Assembly: GCA_050946655.1 (NCBI GenBank)
Contig: JBMNVE010000073.1
Span: 1 to 7,566, forward strand
Source: JAXGRD01 sp050946655
GTDB taxonomy: Bacteria; Bacillota; Clostridia; Peptostreptococcales; Anaerovoracaceae
DNA: 7,566 bases
Direction: 5' to 3'
Shown: positions 1-6,586 of the stretch, one piece after another
Numbering within the stretch: position 1 is the stretch's first letter
Layout of the letters: every line of letters begins with the position of its first letter
Notes under the pieces: model-generated
The model's database searches: none
Told to the model about the DNA's origin: nothing
What the model saw: the letters and a program-made list of their open reading frames with translations, nothing else
Position numbers and translations under genes: made by a program

Positions 1-82
1 TTACGTGAGGCAGTTTTGGCATGTTCATTTTCATGGATACCGAGGCAGATTCCAATATCTCTCCGTTTTGTATCCGGTTCAT
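1..82 (-). CDS. Possible start of a minus-strand gene running off the left edge (unidentified)
   Basis: A minus-strand frame opens with ATG at 80-82 and stays open for 27 codons to the window edge; it begins MNRIQNGEILES and contains further Met codons before the edge. It lies downstream of the MoeA fusion gene in the same direction, so a further cofactor-biosynthesis gene would fit, but the fragment matches no family I recognise. No good Shine-Dalgarno sequence precedes this ATG, and 27 open codons is weak evidence. The 112 nt between it and the MoeA fusion stop hold no convincing terminator, so co-transcription is possible. It could equally be non-coding sequence. Confidence 0.2.
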   Translation of the reverse strand, partial: MNRIQNGEILESASVSMKMNMPKLPHV

Positions 83-194
83 ATCACAAAAAATATTCTG
101 CTTGGCTATTTGCGGAAACTCAAATCCAATTATAGATTCGGAGCCAAAAGCAGACCTACAAGGCCAGCTCCAAGGCCGCTTCCTCGCCAAGGGT

Positions 195-2111
195 CTAATC
201 CGGGCTCTCTGTTATGATCTTGCCTGCATCCTTATAGGTGTAACCCCCCAGCTGATCCAATTTTTCCTTCAGTCCATCGGAACGAAGGATGCGAATAAAC
301 GCCTTTATCTCGTCCATCTCCAGGGACTCCCGTTTCACCACGAAGTCATATTCTTCTTCTGCAACAGGAATGAAGTCCAGCCCCATGGCATGGGCGGCGG
401 AGTAGATCCCAAGGCCGGCATCCGCACTTCCGCTCTTCACGGCCGCAGCTACCGCCATGTGGGTCGCCGCTTCTCTGGTATACCCCCGGATGTCTCCGGG
501 ATCCACATTCATCTGACTAAGCTTGTAATCCAAAAGTATCCTGGTCCCCGCTCCCCTTTGCCGGTTGATGAAGCGGCAGCGGACGAGGTCTGCAAGCCCC
601 CGGATGTTGAGCGGGTTCCCCGCCTTGACCATGATCCCCTGGGTTCTTCCCACACCCTTGATCAGGGCCATGGGTTCTTCCCCAAAGACCTCTTTGATGG
701 TGGAGATGTTGTAGATCCCCGTGGTCTCGTCCAGGATATGTGAAGGAGCTATGTGGCATTCATCCCGAGCCAGGGCAAGAAGTCCTCCCATGCTTCCCAC
801 GTGGGTCCCGGATAGGGACATGCCCTTGTTCTCTCTCAGCATCAAATCGTCCATGATGTCCAAAAGGAGATCATGGCTGCCGATGGCAATGAGGGTAGAC
901 TCCAGTTCCGGCAGGGTCCGAAGAAGCTTTATGGTGACCTTTTCCCCCCCTTCGACTCCCTCGGCGTTCTGATCGATGATGCAAAATCCGTCGGCACGAA
1001 CCAGAGACATGGCCGCTCCGGCACCGCGAGCCAAAGGGGTGGCGATCAACTTCCCCTTTACCATGCCTACCTTTACGCGAACGTATTCCCTGTGCTTCAG
1101 GGAAGATACGATGCGCCGGGTAATGGTAGCCTCTACCTCCCCCTTGTCGGGCAATCTTTTCCTGGTGAGCAGTTCCATCACCGGCGATGCGAATAAGTCA
1201 AAGGCCAGATAGGCCGACACCGGATATCCGGGTATGCCCATCACCGGCTTACTGTCCACAATGGCCAGGATCACCGGCTTTCCCGGTTTCATGGCCACCC
1301 CGTGGACGATCACTTCTCCCAGCTCCCTCAAGATATGGACCGTGTAATCTTCCGTCCCGGCACTGGACCCGGCAATGACGGCGACCATATCGTTTTCGGC
1401 TACGGCAGTGGCTATCTTCTCCTTGAGAAGGTCATAGGCATCGGGAACAGGATCCAGAACAAGAGGGCTGCACCCCCGCAGCCTGCTCATTTCCGCCAGC
1501 ATTGCGGAATTGGAATCATAGATATTCCCTTCCTCGGGGGTTTCTCCCGCCTTGATGATCTCCGTCCCTGTGGGGATAATAGCAATCTTCCTCTCCCCGT
1601 AGACCTTCACCCTTGTGATTCCCGCCGCGATCAAAACGCCCATGTCCACCGGCCTGATTTGGTGATTCCCCGGCAGGATCATCTCTCCGGAAACGATATC
1701 CTCCCCCACGGGGCGCACATGAGCCCAGGGCGGGGAGGCACTGCGAATCTCCACGGAGCGATCATCTATCGGCACGATGTCCTCTGCCATAATCACGCTA
1801 TCATATGGCGGGTGTATGGGGTCCCCCGTATCTACGACGATGTAGTCCTTCTCCAATCGCAGGGTCTTGGGGCTGTCTTCATCGGCACCTTCCGTGTTCT
1901 TTGCAATAACGGCAATGCCGTCCATGGCCGAAGAATCCCAAAGAGGAGAGTTGCACAGGGCGTGTACCGGTTCCCATGTAATTCTCCCACAGGCCTTTCG
2001 CGGGTCCACTTCTTCCCACCGGTCCTCTGCCACTTTTTTTACCGCTTCCAGGTATTTATCTTTTGCCTCCTCTACGGGTACCGTATGGAGGTATAAATTT
2101 CTCTTTGCCAT
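195..2111 (-). CDS. MoeA-like molybdopterin metal-insertion protein fused to a C-terminal periplasmic-binding-protein-like domain
   Basis: Predicted cytoplasmic enzyme for the last step of Mo/W cofactor synthesis, inserting the metal into adenylylated molybdopterin. Residues about 1-400 are MoeA: SAMDGIAV near 62-68 (D64 in the position of the conserved Asp of MoeA), PTGTE at 180-184, SSAGTEDYT near 249-257, HGVAMKPGKP at 270-279 and GIPGYPVSA at 292-300. Residues about 405-638 are a PBP-like domain of the kind fused to MoeA in many anaerobes and archaea (PBP_like, often labelled LysR-substrate-binding-like), seen in FINRQRGAGTRILLDYKL near 514-531 and GSADAGLGIYSAA near 561-573. It has no signal peptide, so the domain acts inside the cell; tungstate/molybdate binding is inferred. 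The total of 638 residues compares with about 400 for plain MoeA. Start: ATG at 2111 with AAAGGG 6 nt upstream; the gap to the upstream moeA stop is 12 nt, so the two are an operon. Confidence 0.92.
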   Translation of the reverse strand: MAKRNLYLHTVPVEEAKDKYLEAVKKVAEDRWEEVDPRKACGRITWEPVHALCNSPLWDSSAMDGIAVIAKNTEGADEDSPKTLRLEKDYIVVDTGDPIHPPYDSVIMAEDIVPIDDRSVEIRSASPPWAHVRPVGEDIVSGEMILPGNHQIRPVDMGVLIAAGITRVKVYGERKIAIIPTGTEIIKAGETPEEGNIYDSNSAMLAEMSRLRGCSPLVLDPVPDAYDLLKEKIATAVAENDMVAVIAGSSAGTEDYTVHILRELGEVIVHGVAMKPGKPVILAIVDSKPVMGIPGYPVSAYLAFDLFASPVMELLTRKRLPDKGEVEATITRRIVSSLKHREYVRVKVGMVKGKLIATPLARGAGAAMSLVRADGFCIIDQNAEGVEGGEKVTIKLLRTLPELESTLIAIGSHDLLLDIMDDLMLRENKGMSLSGTHVGSMGGLLALARDECHIAPSHILDETTGIYNISTIKEVFGEEPMALIKGVGRTQGIMVKAGNPLNIRGLADLVRCRFINRQRGAGTRILLDYKLSQMNVDPGDIRGYTREAATHMAVAAAVKSGSADAGLGIYSAAHAMGLDFIPVAEEEYDFVVKRESLEMDEIKAFIRILRSDGLKEKLDQLGGYTYKDAGKIITESPD

Positions 2112-2123
2112 TTCAAGCCCTTT

Positions 2124-3353
2124 CTATATCATGTGCACTGCCACAGTCTCCCCTGCAAGGAGCCCCTCTTTATTTTTATGGATGACCACATAGCCGTCGG
2201 CCCTGTCAAGGGTAGAGATGAGTCCGGACTTTCCGAACACCGGCTCTGCCAGATAGCTTTCTTCGGTATGGATCAGTCTCACCGGCACGCAGGTGGTTCT
2301 CCCCGGACTTCCCCCAAGGTTACGGGATATCTGTGCGTAGTAAGGTTTGGGAAGAGGGGATCCTGTATACTTGCGTCCCAGGCTGCCAAACAGCAACTGA
2401 AAAATGATGAAGGCAGACACCGGATGACCGGGCAGGCCGGCCATGATGGTTTTGGACGCCTTGTCATAGCCGATGATGGTGGGCTTGCCCGGCTTGACGG
2501 CTACGCCGTGAACGATGGTCCCCGGGTCTCCCGCAATGTTGATGATCTCCGCCGTGTAATCCTTCTCCCCCTTGGAGCTGCCGCCGGAAATGCAGATGAT
2601 GTCCGCCTTTTCCTTTAACTCCAGCACGGTCTGTAAAATCCGCTCTTTGTCGTCGGGGATCACCCCCCTAAAGACCACCTGAAAACCGTCCTTTTGTGCC
2701 TGGGCCGATATGGCTGCTGTGTTCACATCCCGCATCTGCCCTCCTCTTGGGGTGGCGCCCACAGGAACAAGCTCGTCCCCGGTGGAGATCACGGCGATTT
2801 TCAGCGGTAGGTAAACTTGGATCTTCTCATGTCCCGCCGCGCAGAGAGTCCCGATGGTCTGAGGCCTTACCCGGGTTCCCTTTTGGATGATCAATGTACC
2901 GCAGGTGACATCTTCTCCCACCTTGATCACATTGGTCCCCGCTGCAACAGACTGAGATACGGCGATTTTGCTCCCACCGATCTTGTCCGTATATTCGATC
3001 ATAACCATGGCATCGGCGCCTTCCGGCACCGCTCCCCCGGTGGGCACATAAACGCATTTTCCCGGTGAAACGGCAACGCCCGCTTCCTCCCCCATATTCA
3101 CACTGCCCAGCACATCCAAAATCACCGGTACCGAATCTCCCGCTGCCGCCACATCGGTAGCCACCACGGCATAGCCATCCACCGTGGACCTTCGAAAAGA
3201 TGGGATATCCTCTTCTGAGACAATATCCCCAGCAACGATGGTGCCCAGCGCCTCTGTTACGTGGATCTTTTCCTTTTGGGGGATAAAATCTTTCAAGCAG
3301 TCAAACAAAACCTGCTCCGCTTCTTGGATGTCAACGACCTTGAGTAAATCCAT
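2124..3353 (-). CDS. moeA: Molybdopterin molybdenumtransferase MoeA
   Basis: MoeA family enzyme, 409 residues, the normal family length. It catalyses metal-dependent hydrolysis of adenylylated molybdopterin with insertion of molybdate, or tungstate in W-using organisms. Visible motifs: RRSTVDGYAV at 54-63 with D59 at the position of the E. coli active-site Asp59, MVMIE ending at E120, STGDELVPVG at 190-199, MRDVN near 207-211, ISGGSSKGEKDYT at 255-267, VHGVAVKPGKP at 281-291 and GLPGHPVSAF at 306-315. The SSKGEKDYT segment departs from the SVGDYD form common in enterobacterial MoeA. Start: ATG at 3353 with GAGG at 3361-3364, 7 nt away. It is the first gene of the unit that also encodes the MoeA fusion; a strong terminator separates it from the AOR unit upstream. 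Whether it handles W, Mo or both cannot be read from sequence. Confidence 0.95.
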   Translation of the reverse strand: MDLLKVVDIQEAEQVLFDCLKDFIPQKEKIHVTEALGTIVAGDIVSEEDIPSFRRSTVDGYAVVATDVAAAGDSVPVILDVLGSVNMGEEAGVAVSPGKCVYVPTGGAVPEGADAMVMIEYTDKIGGSKIAVSQSVAAGTNVIKVGEDVTCGTLIIQKGTRVRPQTIGTLCAAGHEKIQVYLPLKIAVISTGDELVPVGATPRGGQMRDVNTAAISAQAQKDGFQVVFRGVIPDDKERILQTVLELKEKADIICISGGSSKGEKDYTAEIINIAGDPGTIVHGVAVKPGKPTIIGYDKASKTIMAGLPGHPVSAFIIFQLLFGSLGRKYTGSPLPKPYYAQISRNLGGSPGRTTCVPVRLIHTEESYLAEPVFGKSGLISTLDRADGYVVIHKNKEGLLAGETVAVHMI

Positions 3354-3388
3354 ACTGTTACCTCTGTTTTAGCATTATCCTGCATCAA

Positions 3389-3417
3389 ATTATATAACGG
3401 AACCCAAAAAAAGGAAA
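3389..3417 (-). promoter_or_regulatory. Possible promoter of the moeA operon
   Basis: On the minus strand a consensus TATAAT lies at 3389-3394, about 35 nt before the moeA start. The hexamer 17 nt upstream (TTTCCT) is a poor -35 and overlaps the T-run and 3' arm of the preceding terminator. The reason to place a promoter here is that the terminator at 3406-3438 should stop most transcription from the AOR unit. A second hexamer, GATAAT, lies closer to the gene, so the exact site is uncertain. Confidence 0.35.
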
Positions 3418-3438
3418 GCCGCCCTATGGCAGCTTTCC
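3406..3438 (-). terminator. Intrinsic terminator ending the AOR-sulfur carrier unit
   Basis: Read on the minus strand, GGAAAGCTGCC (3428-3438) pairs with GGCGGCTTTCC (3413-3423) over 11 bp with one U-G pair, loop ATAG, followed directly by seven T (3406-3412). It begins 24 nt after the sulfur-carrier stop codon. The other strand has no comparable T-run, so it acts in the minus direction only. Confidence 0.9.
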
Positions 3439-3462
3439 AAAGATAATCAGTATCGTCTCAAA

Positions 3463-3660
3463 TCATCCTCCGGAAATAATCCGCAAAACCTTTACCTGGT
3501 CGCCTTCCTGAAAGGTTTTCCTTTCAAAGTCCTTTTTTAAAAGTTGATTCCCATTGACCCATACGGATCCCTTGGTGATTTTTCTCTCCTCCAAGAGTTT
3601 TTCAGGAGTCAGCCTTTCATCGACAATCGTGTCTTCTCCGTTGATTCTTATCTTTATCAT
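3463..3660 (-). CDS. MoaD/ThiS-like sulfur carrier protein
   Basis: Small ubiquitin-fold (beta-grasp) sulfur carrier of 65 residues. The C-terminus is RIISGG; the terminal Gly-Gly is the site that is adenylylated by a MoeB/ThiF-type enzyme and converted to a thiocarboxylate. The segments VWVNGNQL near 33-40 and EGDQVKVLR near 52-60 are typical of the ThiS/MoaD family. Position 26 nt after the AOR gene, and before a terminator, points to delivery of sulfur for the dithiolene of the AOR cofactor rather than to thiamin synthesis; no thi gene is nearby. No MoaE or MoeB partner is in the window. Start: ATG at 3660, chosen because an in-frame TAG lies two codons upstream; the nearest good Shine-Dalgarno (GGAG) is about 12 nt away, so initiation may be weak or coupled to AOR translation. 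Thiamin ThiS remains the alternative. Confidence 0.85.
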   Translation of the reverse strand: MIKIRINGEDTIVDERLTPEKLLEERKITKGSVWVNGNQLLKKDFERKTFQEGDQVKVLRIISGG

Positions 3661-3686
3661 ACCCTAAGTATACTCCATTTCGGCTT

Positions 3687-5567
3687 TTATATCCAGGCCA
3701 AGCCCAGTCGGTCCAAAGTTGCCTTTTTCGGCACTCCCGTCTTTATGTCCCAGCCGGCATATCTGTAGTAGGAATCCAAAGCAGCTTCAAATTCTTCCTC
3801 CGTGATCTGATCTACGTTGCCTGCAGTATCTGTAATGGGAAGGAAGGCCTTTTTGGGCATATTATCATCCTTTCTGGTGAACCCGATTTTGGCATTGAAC
3901 ATACGCATCATCACCAGACGCCTTTCTCCGATTTCCTGAAGCTCATCGATGGATGTATCCCAGTCAATAGATGCTTTGCAAAAAGTCACCAGATCATCGG
4001 GCCCGTACAACTGCCATGCGGGTCCCCATGCAAATTGACACAGACCCAAGGTGTCCATCATGGAATAAAACTTTTGGGTCACAAAGGCAAATTTCGCCTT
4101 ATTATCATCCAAAACCCCATAGCGGTCACAATCCTCAAATTCAGCCAGTTGGTTGGGCCATATCCAATTTTGGTCGTCCTTAGGTGCCATAAGCGCCGGG
4201 TCGTGCTCCGAACTTTGATGGTCTGCACCGAAGTTGTTCACCGCATAGTTGACCGCTAGATTAGGCTTGAACTGAACCATGTGGGCCGGCCATTCCTGTT
4301 TTTTATTTGCCACCACCAAGTCTTCCGCACCCTTTCCGATTTTTTCCGCCGCTCTTGCGCTTCCCTCCGCCAGAAGGGCTCCGATTCCCGTTTGCCGATT
4401 GGCAATTTTTTTAATCAGTTCTTCAAAATGCTCTCCGCTACCGAACTTTAACACCATGCCGTCCGTATCCTCCGTGGTGAGGATCCCCTTTTCAAAAGCA
4501 TCCATCGCCCATGCAATCGTCGCACCACAGGAGATGGTGTCCATCCCGTACATATTGCACAGTTGATTGGCATGACAGATATCGCTTAGATCCGTATTTC
4601 CGCAGTAGGAACCAAAGGTAGACATCGTCTCATACTCCGGCCCTCCATATTTCGGCTCTGCCTTTCCGGGAACATCTACCACTCGCTTGCATCGAATGGC
4701 ACACCCAAAACAAGTTTCCCTGTTGATGAGATATTTCTCTGTCAGAGTATACCCCGCAGTGTTCTCCCAACCGTCCATCAACCCTTTGTCCCAGTTGTAG
4801 CTAGGGAGAAAACCTTCCGCGGCATGCCCCTCAACACAGCCGCCTGAGCCGTCCTGAGTAGTGCTGACAATGGTTTCGTTGGCTGCCATTCTCTCCTTCA
4901 CATTTATAGTAAGTGTCTTGAACAATTCCCGGTCGGCAGGCTTTCTGGTCGGTGTCTTCTTCACGGCAAGAGCCTTGAGATTTTTAGACCCCATAACTGC
5001 ACCCAAGCCGTTTCTCCCGTTTGCCCTGCTTCTTTGATGCATGATGTTTGCGTACTTCACCAGGTTTTCTCCTGCCGGCCCGATGATAGACGATTCGATT
5101 TTGTTGTGTCCCAAATCCTCAAAGATCAGATCCTCCGCCTCACCGGTCACCTTGCCCCACATCTTTGCCGCGTCTCTGATCTCCGCCTGATCACCGTCGA
5201 TATAAAGGTATACGGGCTTTTCCGATTTTCCGGTAAAGACGATGGCATCGTAGCCATTCCCCTTGACATGTGGCGCGATATACCCGCCCACCTGAGAATC
5301 TCCTGCCGTCCCTGTCAAAGGGCTCTTTGCCGTTACGTTCATCCTGCTCTGGCCACTGATGGGAAAGCCGGCTAGAGGGGATACCGAGAAGATAAGCATG
5401 TTCTCCGGTGATAGCGGATCTACCTCAGCATCCATCTCCTTGAGCATGATATACATACCCAGGGCAGACCCTCCCGGATACTTCCTGTAGATTTCCTTGT
5501 CCAACTCTTTGACCATTGTGCTTCGTTTCGTCAAATCCACATACAAGATTCGTGCGTTTTCCATCAT
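3687..5567 (-). CDS. aor: Aldehyde ferredoxin oxidoreductase (tungsten/molybdopterin enzyme)
   Basis: AOR-family oxidoreductase, 626 residues from the chosen start, close to the roughly 600 of characterised members. It oxidises aldehydes to acids (or reduces acids) with ferredoxin, using a bis-pterin W (or Mo) cofactor and one 4Fe-4S cluster. The N-terminal domain has YPGGSALG near 30-37 and AKSPLTGTAGDSQVGGY near 80-96. The cluster ligands are present: C286, C289 and C293 in CFGCAIRC, and C510 in DTLGLC. GPEYET near 309-314 is also conserved in the family. No signal peptide; cytoplasmic. Start: ATG at 5567 has GGTGGAG (5574-5580) six nt upstream. An in-frame ATG at 5615 would add 16 residues but has a poor ribosome site. 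Substrate is unknown, and no electron-transfer subunit is adjacent. Transcription appears to pass through a structured leader (5659-5775). Confidence 0.95.
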   Translation of the reverse strand: MMENARILYVDLTKRSTMVKELDKEIYRKYPGGSALGMYIMLKEMDAEVDPLSPENMLIFSVSPLAGFPISGQSRMNVTAKSPLTGTAGDSQVGGYIAPHVKGNGYDAIVFTGKSEKPVYLYIDGDQAEIRDAAKMWGKVTGEAEDLIFEDLGHNKIESSIIGPAGENLVKYANIMHQRSRANGRNGLGAVMGSKNLKALAVKKTPTRKPADRELFKTLTINVKERMAANETIVSTTQDGSGGCVEGHAAEGFLPSYNWDKGLMDGWENTAGYTLTEKYLINRETCFGCAIRCKRVVDVPGKAEPKYGGPEYETMSTFGSYCGNTDLSDICHANQLCNMYGMDTISCGATIAWAMDAFEKGILTTEDTDGMVLKFGSGEHFEELIKKIANRQTGIGALLAEGSARAAEKIGKGAEDLVVANKKQEWPAHMVQFKPNLAVNYAVNNFGADHQSSEHDPALMAPKDDQNWIWPNQLAEFEDCDRYGVLDDNKAKFAFVTQKFYSMMDTLGLCQFAWGPAWQLYGPDDLVTFCKASIDWDTSIDELQEIGERRLVMMRMFNAKIGFTRKDDNMPKKAFLPITDTAGNVDQITEEEFEAALDSYYRYAGWDIKTGVPKKATLDRLGLAWI

Positions 5568-5630
5568 GGTTATCTCCACCTTTCCTTCGCTTAACCACCG
5601 GCCTCTGTCAATCATTTCTTCTTAAATAAC

Positions 5631-5658
5631 AAAAAAGAAAAATGAACAGCCGTTCATT
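5631..5658 (-). terminator. Candidate intrinsic terminator (attenuator) in the AOR leader
   Basis: On the minus strand AATGAAC (5652-5658) pairs with GTTCATT (5641-5647) around loop GGCT, followed by TTTCTTTTTT (5631-5640). It lies between the AOR promoter and the AOR ribosome binding site, about 65 nt before the start codon. The stem is 7 bp and AT-rich, so on its own it is a modest terminator; G-U and A-U pairs of the preceding GAAGGAG with the T-run could extend it. The position is that of a conditional terminator. Confidence 0.6.
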
Positions 5659-5775
5659 CTCCTTCGCACAATGGCAGGCAAGGAAATCACTCTCCCTACC
5701 CTAACGCTTTCAGCGACAATATCCTTGCCGGGGAAAGTCGGAGTAATCAATCGCAGCCGGATTGCATAAATTGTT
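5659..5775 (-). promoter_or_regulatory. Structured 5' leader of the AOR operon, candidate riboswitch-like element of unknown ligand
   Basis: The RNA would start near 5775 and run about 208 nt to the AOR start. Read on the minus strand it holds segment A ACTTTCCC (5731-5738), B GGCAAGGA (5722-5729), a small hairpin CGCTGAAAGCG (5705-5715), A' GGGAGAGT (5689-5696) and B' TCCTTGCC (5677-5684). A pairs with A' over 8 bp with one G-U pair, and B pairs with B' over 8 perfect bp. The order A-B-A'-B' means they form either a pseudoknot or two mutually exclusive folds. The terminator at 5631-5658 follows. Given a W/Mo-pterin enzyme downstream, a molybdenum- or tungsten-cofactor riboswitch is the first class to test, but I did not recognise its consensus here. 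The layout is seen; ligand sensing is inferred. Confidence 0.5.
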
Positions 5776-5781
5776 GGGATA

Positions 5782-5810
5782 ATTATACAAAATGTAAAAA
5801 CCATTGTCAA
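5782..5810 (-). promoter_or_regulatory. Sigma-A promoter of the AOR operon
   Basis: On the minus strand TTGACA (5805-5810) and TATAAT (5782-5787) are both exact consensus hexamers with the optimal 17-nt spacing. Transcription should begin near 5775. A promoter this strong upstream of a candidate terminator suggests control after initiation. No clear operator palindrome overlaps it. Confidence 0.9.
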
Positions 5811-5887
5811 TGACCGCTTGTATGAGTATGTCGATGATTCTCTTTCCTTCAAAAAATAACTGATCTGTGTTTAATTACGATCCAATG

Positions 5888-5896
5888 TGGTATAGT
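5888..5896 (+). promoter_or_regulatory. Probable extended -10 promoter of the rubrerythrin gene
   Basis: TGGTATAGT gives a -10 TATAGT (5891-5896) with the TGn extension, about 70 nt before the rubrerythrin ATG. No good -35 is seen at 16-18 nt, which is tolerable for an extended -10. I see no PerR-type operator palindrome around it, though oxidative-stress control would be expected for this gene family. The promoter is divergent from the AOR promoter, with about 80 nt between the two -10 boxes' outer edges. Confidence 0.45.
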
Positions 5897-5966
5897 GATG
5901 TTGTACCCACTTGATGGGCATGAAATGTTAACAGAAATAATCAATCAAAAAATGGAGGTATGAATT

Positions 5967-6512
5967 ATGAAATGGTCATGTACAATTTGCGGATATACTC
6001 ATGAAGGCGACGCTGCACCTGCAGAATGTCCACAATGTAAGGCATCCGGAGATAAGTTCAACAAAATCGAAGCCGGTGAGAGAGAATGGGTCACAGAGCA
6101 CGTAGTAGGCATCGCCAAAGACGTGGATCCGGAAATCATTCAGGGACTGAAAGAGAACTTTATGGGGGAGTGTACCGAGGTTGGAATGTACTTGGCTATG
6201 GGAAGAGTGGCCGCAAGAGAAGGCTATCCTGAAATTGCGGAGTACTGGAGAAGAGCCGCTTTGGAAGAGGCAGACCACGCGTCCAGATTTGCAGAACTCC
6301 TGGGCGAAGTTTTGACAGATTCTACCGAGAAGAACCTGCAGATGAGAGCAGACGCTGAATCCGGTGCATGTTCCGGTAAGATGGCCCTGGCCAAGAGAGC
6401 AAAGGAACTGAACCTGGATGCGATCCACGACACGGTCCACGAGATGGCCAAGGATGAAGCAAGACACGGCAAAGCTTTCGAAGGACTCCTGAAGAGATAC
6501 TTCGGTAAATAA
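5967..6512 (+). CDS. Reverse rubrerythrin (NADH/rubredoxin-dependent peroxidase family)
   Basis: Cytoplasmic non-haem iron peroxidase of 181 residues. The rubredoxin-type zinc-ribbon-like iron site is at the N-terminus (C5-x2-C8 and C21-x2-C24), followed by the ferritin-like four-helix diiron domain; this order is the reverse of classical rubrerythrin and matches the reverse rubrerythrins of clostridia. Diiron ligand motifs: E68/E71 in GECTE, E101-x2-H104 in EEADH, and E164-x2-H167 in DEARH. Family members reduce hydrogen peroxide (and oxygen, with partner flavoproteins) to water using electrons from NAD(P)H via rubredoxin reductase. Start: ATG at 5967 with GGAGG (5954-5958) 8 nt upstream. 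It is followed by a terminator, so it is probably mostly monocistronic. It would protect the oxygen-sensitive AOR and other iron-sulfur enzymes; that link is inferred from proximity only. Confidence 0.95.
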   Translation: MKWSCTICGYTHEGDAAPAECPQCKASGDKFNKIEAGEREWVTEHVVGIAKDVDPEIIQGLKENFMGECTEVGMYLAMGRVAAREGYPEIAEYWRRAALEEADHASRFAELLGEVLTDSTEKNLQMRADAESGACSGKMALAKRAKELNLDAIHDTVHEMAKDEARHGKAFEGLLKRYFGK

Positions 6513-6538
6513 AGCGAGCAACGAAACAATGACATTTG

Positions 6539-6566
6539 GAGTGCGGCCCTATGCCGCACTCTTTTT
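6539..6566 (+). terminator. Intrinsic terminator after rubrerythrin
   Basis: GAGTGCGGC (6539-6547) pairs perfectly with GCCGCACTC (6553-6561) around loop CCTAT, followed by TTTTT (6562-6566). The T-run ends only 8 nt before the GGGAGG ribosome site of the next gene, so that gene is presumably expressed by read-through of this terminator; no separate promoter is evident in the 74-nt gap. Confidence 0.9.
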
Positions 6567-6586
6567 CAAAATCCGGGAGGTGTGAA

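Noticed and set aside
150..197. Possible terminator after the MoeA fusion (AGACC ... GGTCT on the minus strand)
   Set aside because: Only a 5-bp outer stem with a large irregular interior and four T; too weak to call.
21..743. Plus-strand open frame of 240 codons
   Set aside because: It lies antisense to the C-terminal domain of the MoeA fusion, has no ribosome site and a composition (Pro/His/Arg rich) typical of the reverse of a GC-biased gene.
1302..2096. Plus-strand open frame of 264 codons
   Set aside because: Antisense to the conserved MoeA domain; no family features of its own.
5568..5615. Upstream in-frame start (ATG at 5615) for AOR
   Set aside because: Would add 16 residues not expected in the family, with only AGAAGA as a ribosome site; ATG at 5567 has GGTGGAG at good spacing.
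5685..5721. Resemblance of GCG-TTAGGG-TAGGGA in the AOR leader to the 3' part of a thiamin pyrophosphate riboswitch
   Set aside because: The CTGAGA element and the overall thi-box arrangement are missing.
5622..5852. Minus-strand 76-codon frame upstream of AOR
   Set aside because: Its ATG lies upstream of the consensus promoter, so it is not on the predicted transcript, and its end is encoded by the terminator T-run (FFFF).
5976..6521. Minus-strand open frame of 181 codons over the rubrerythrin gene
   Set aside because: Exact shadow of a gene with all rubredoxin and diiron motifs; the antisense product has no recognisable features.
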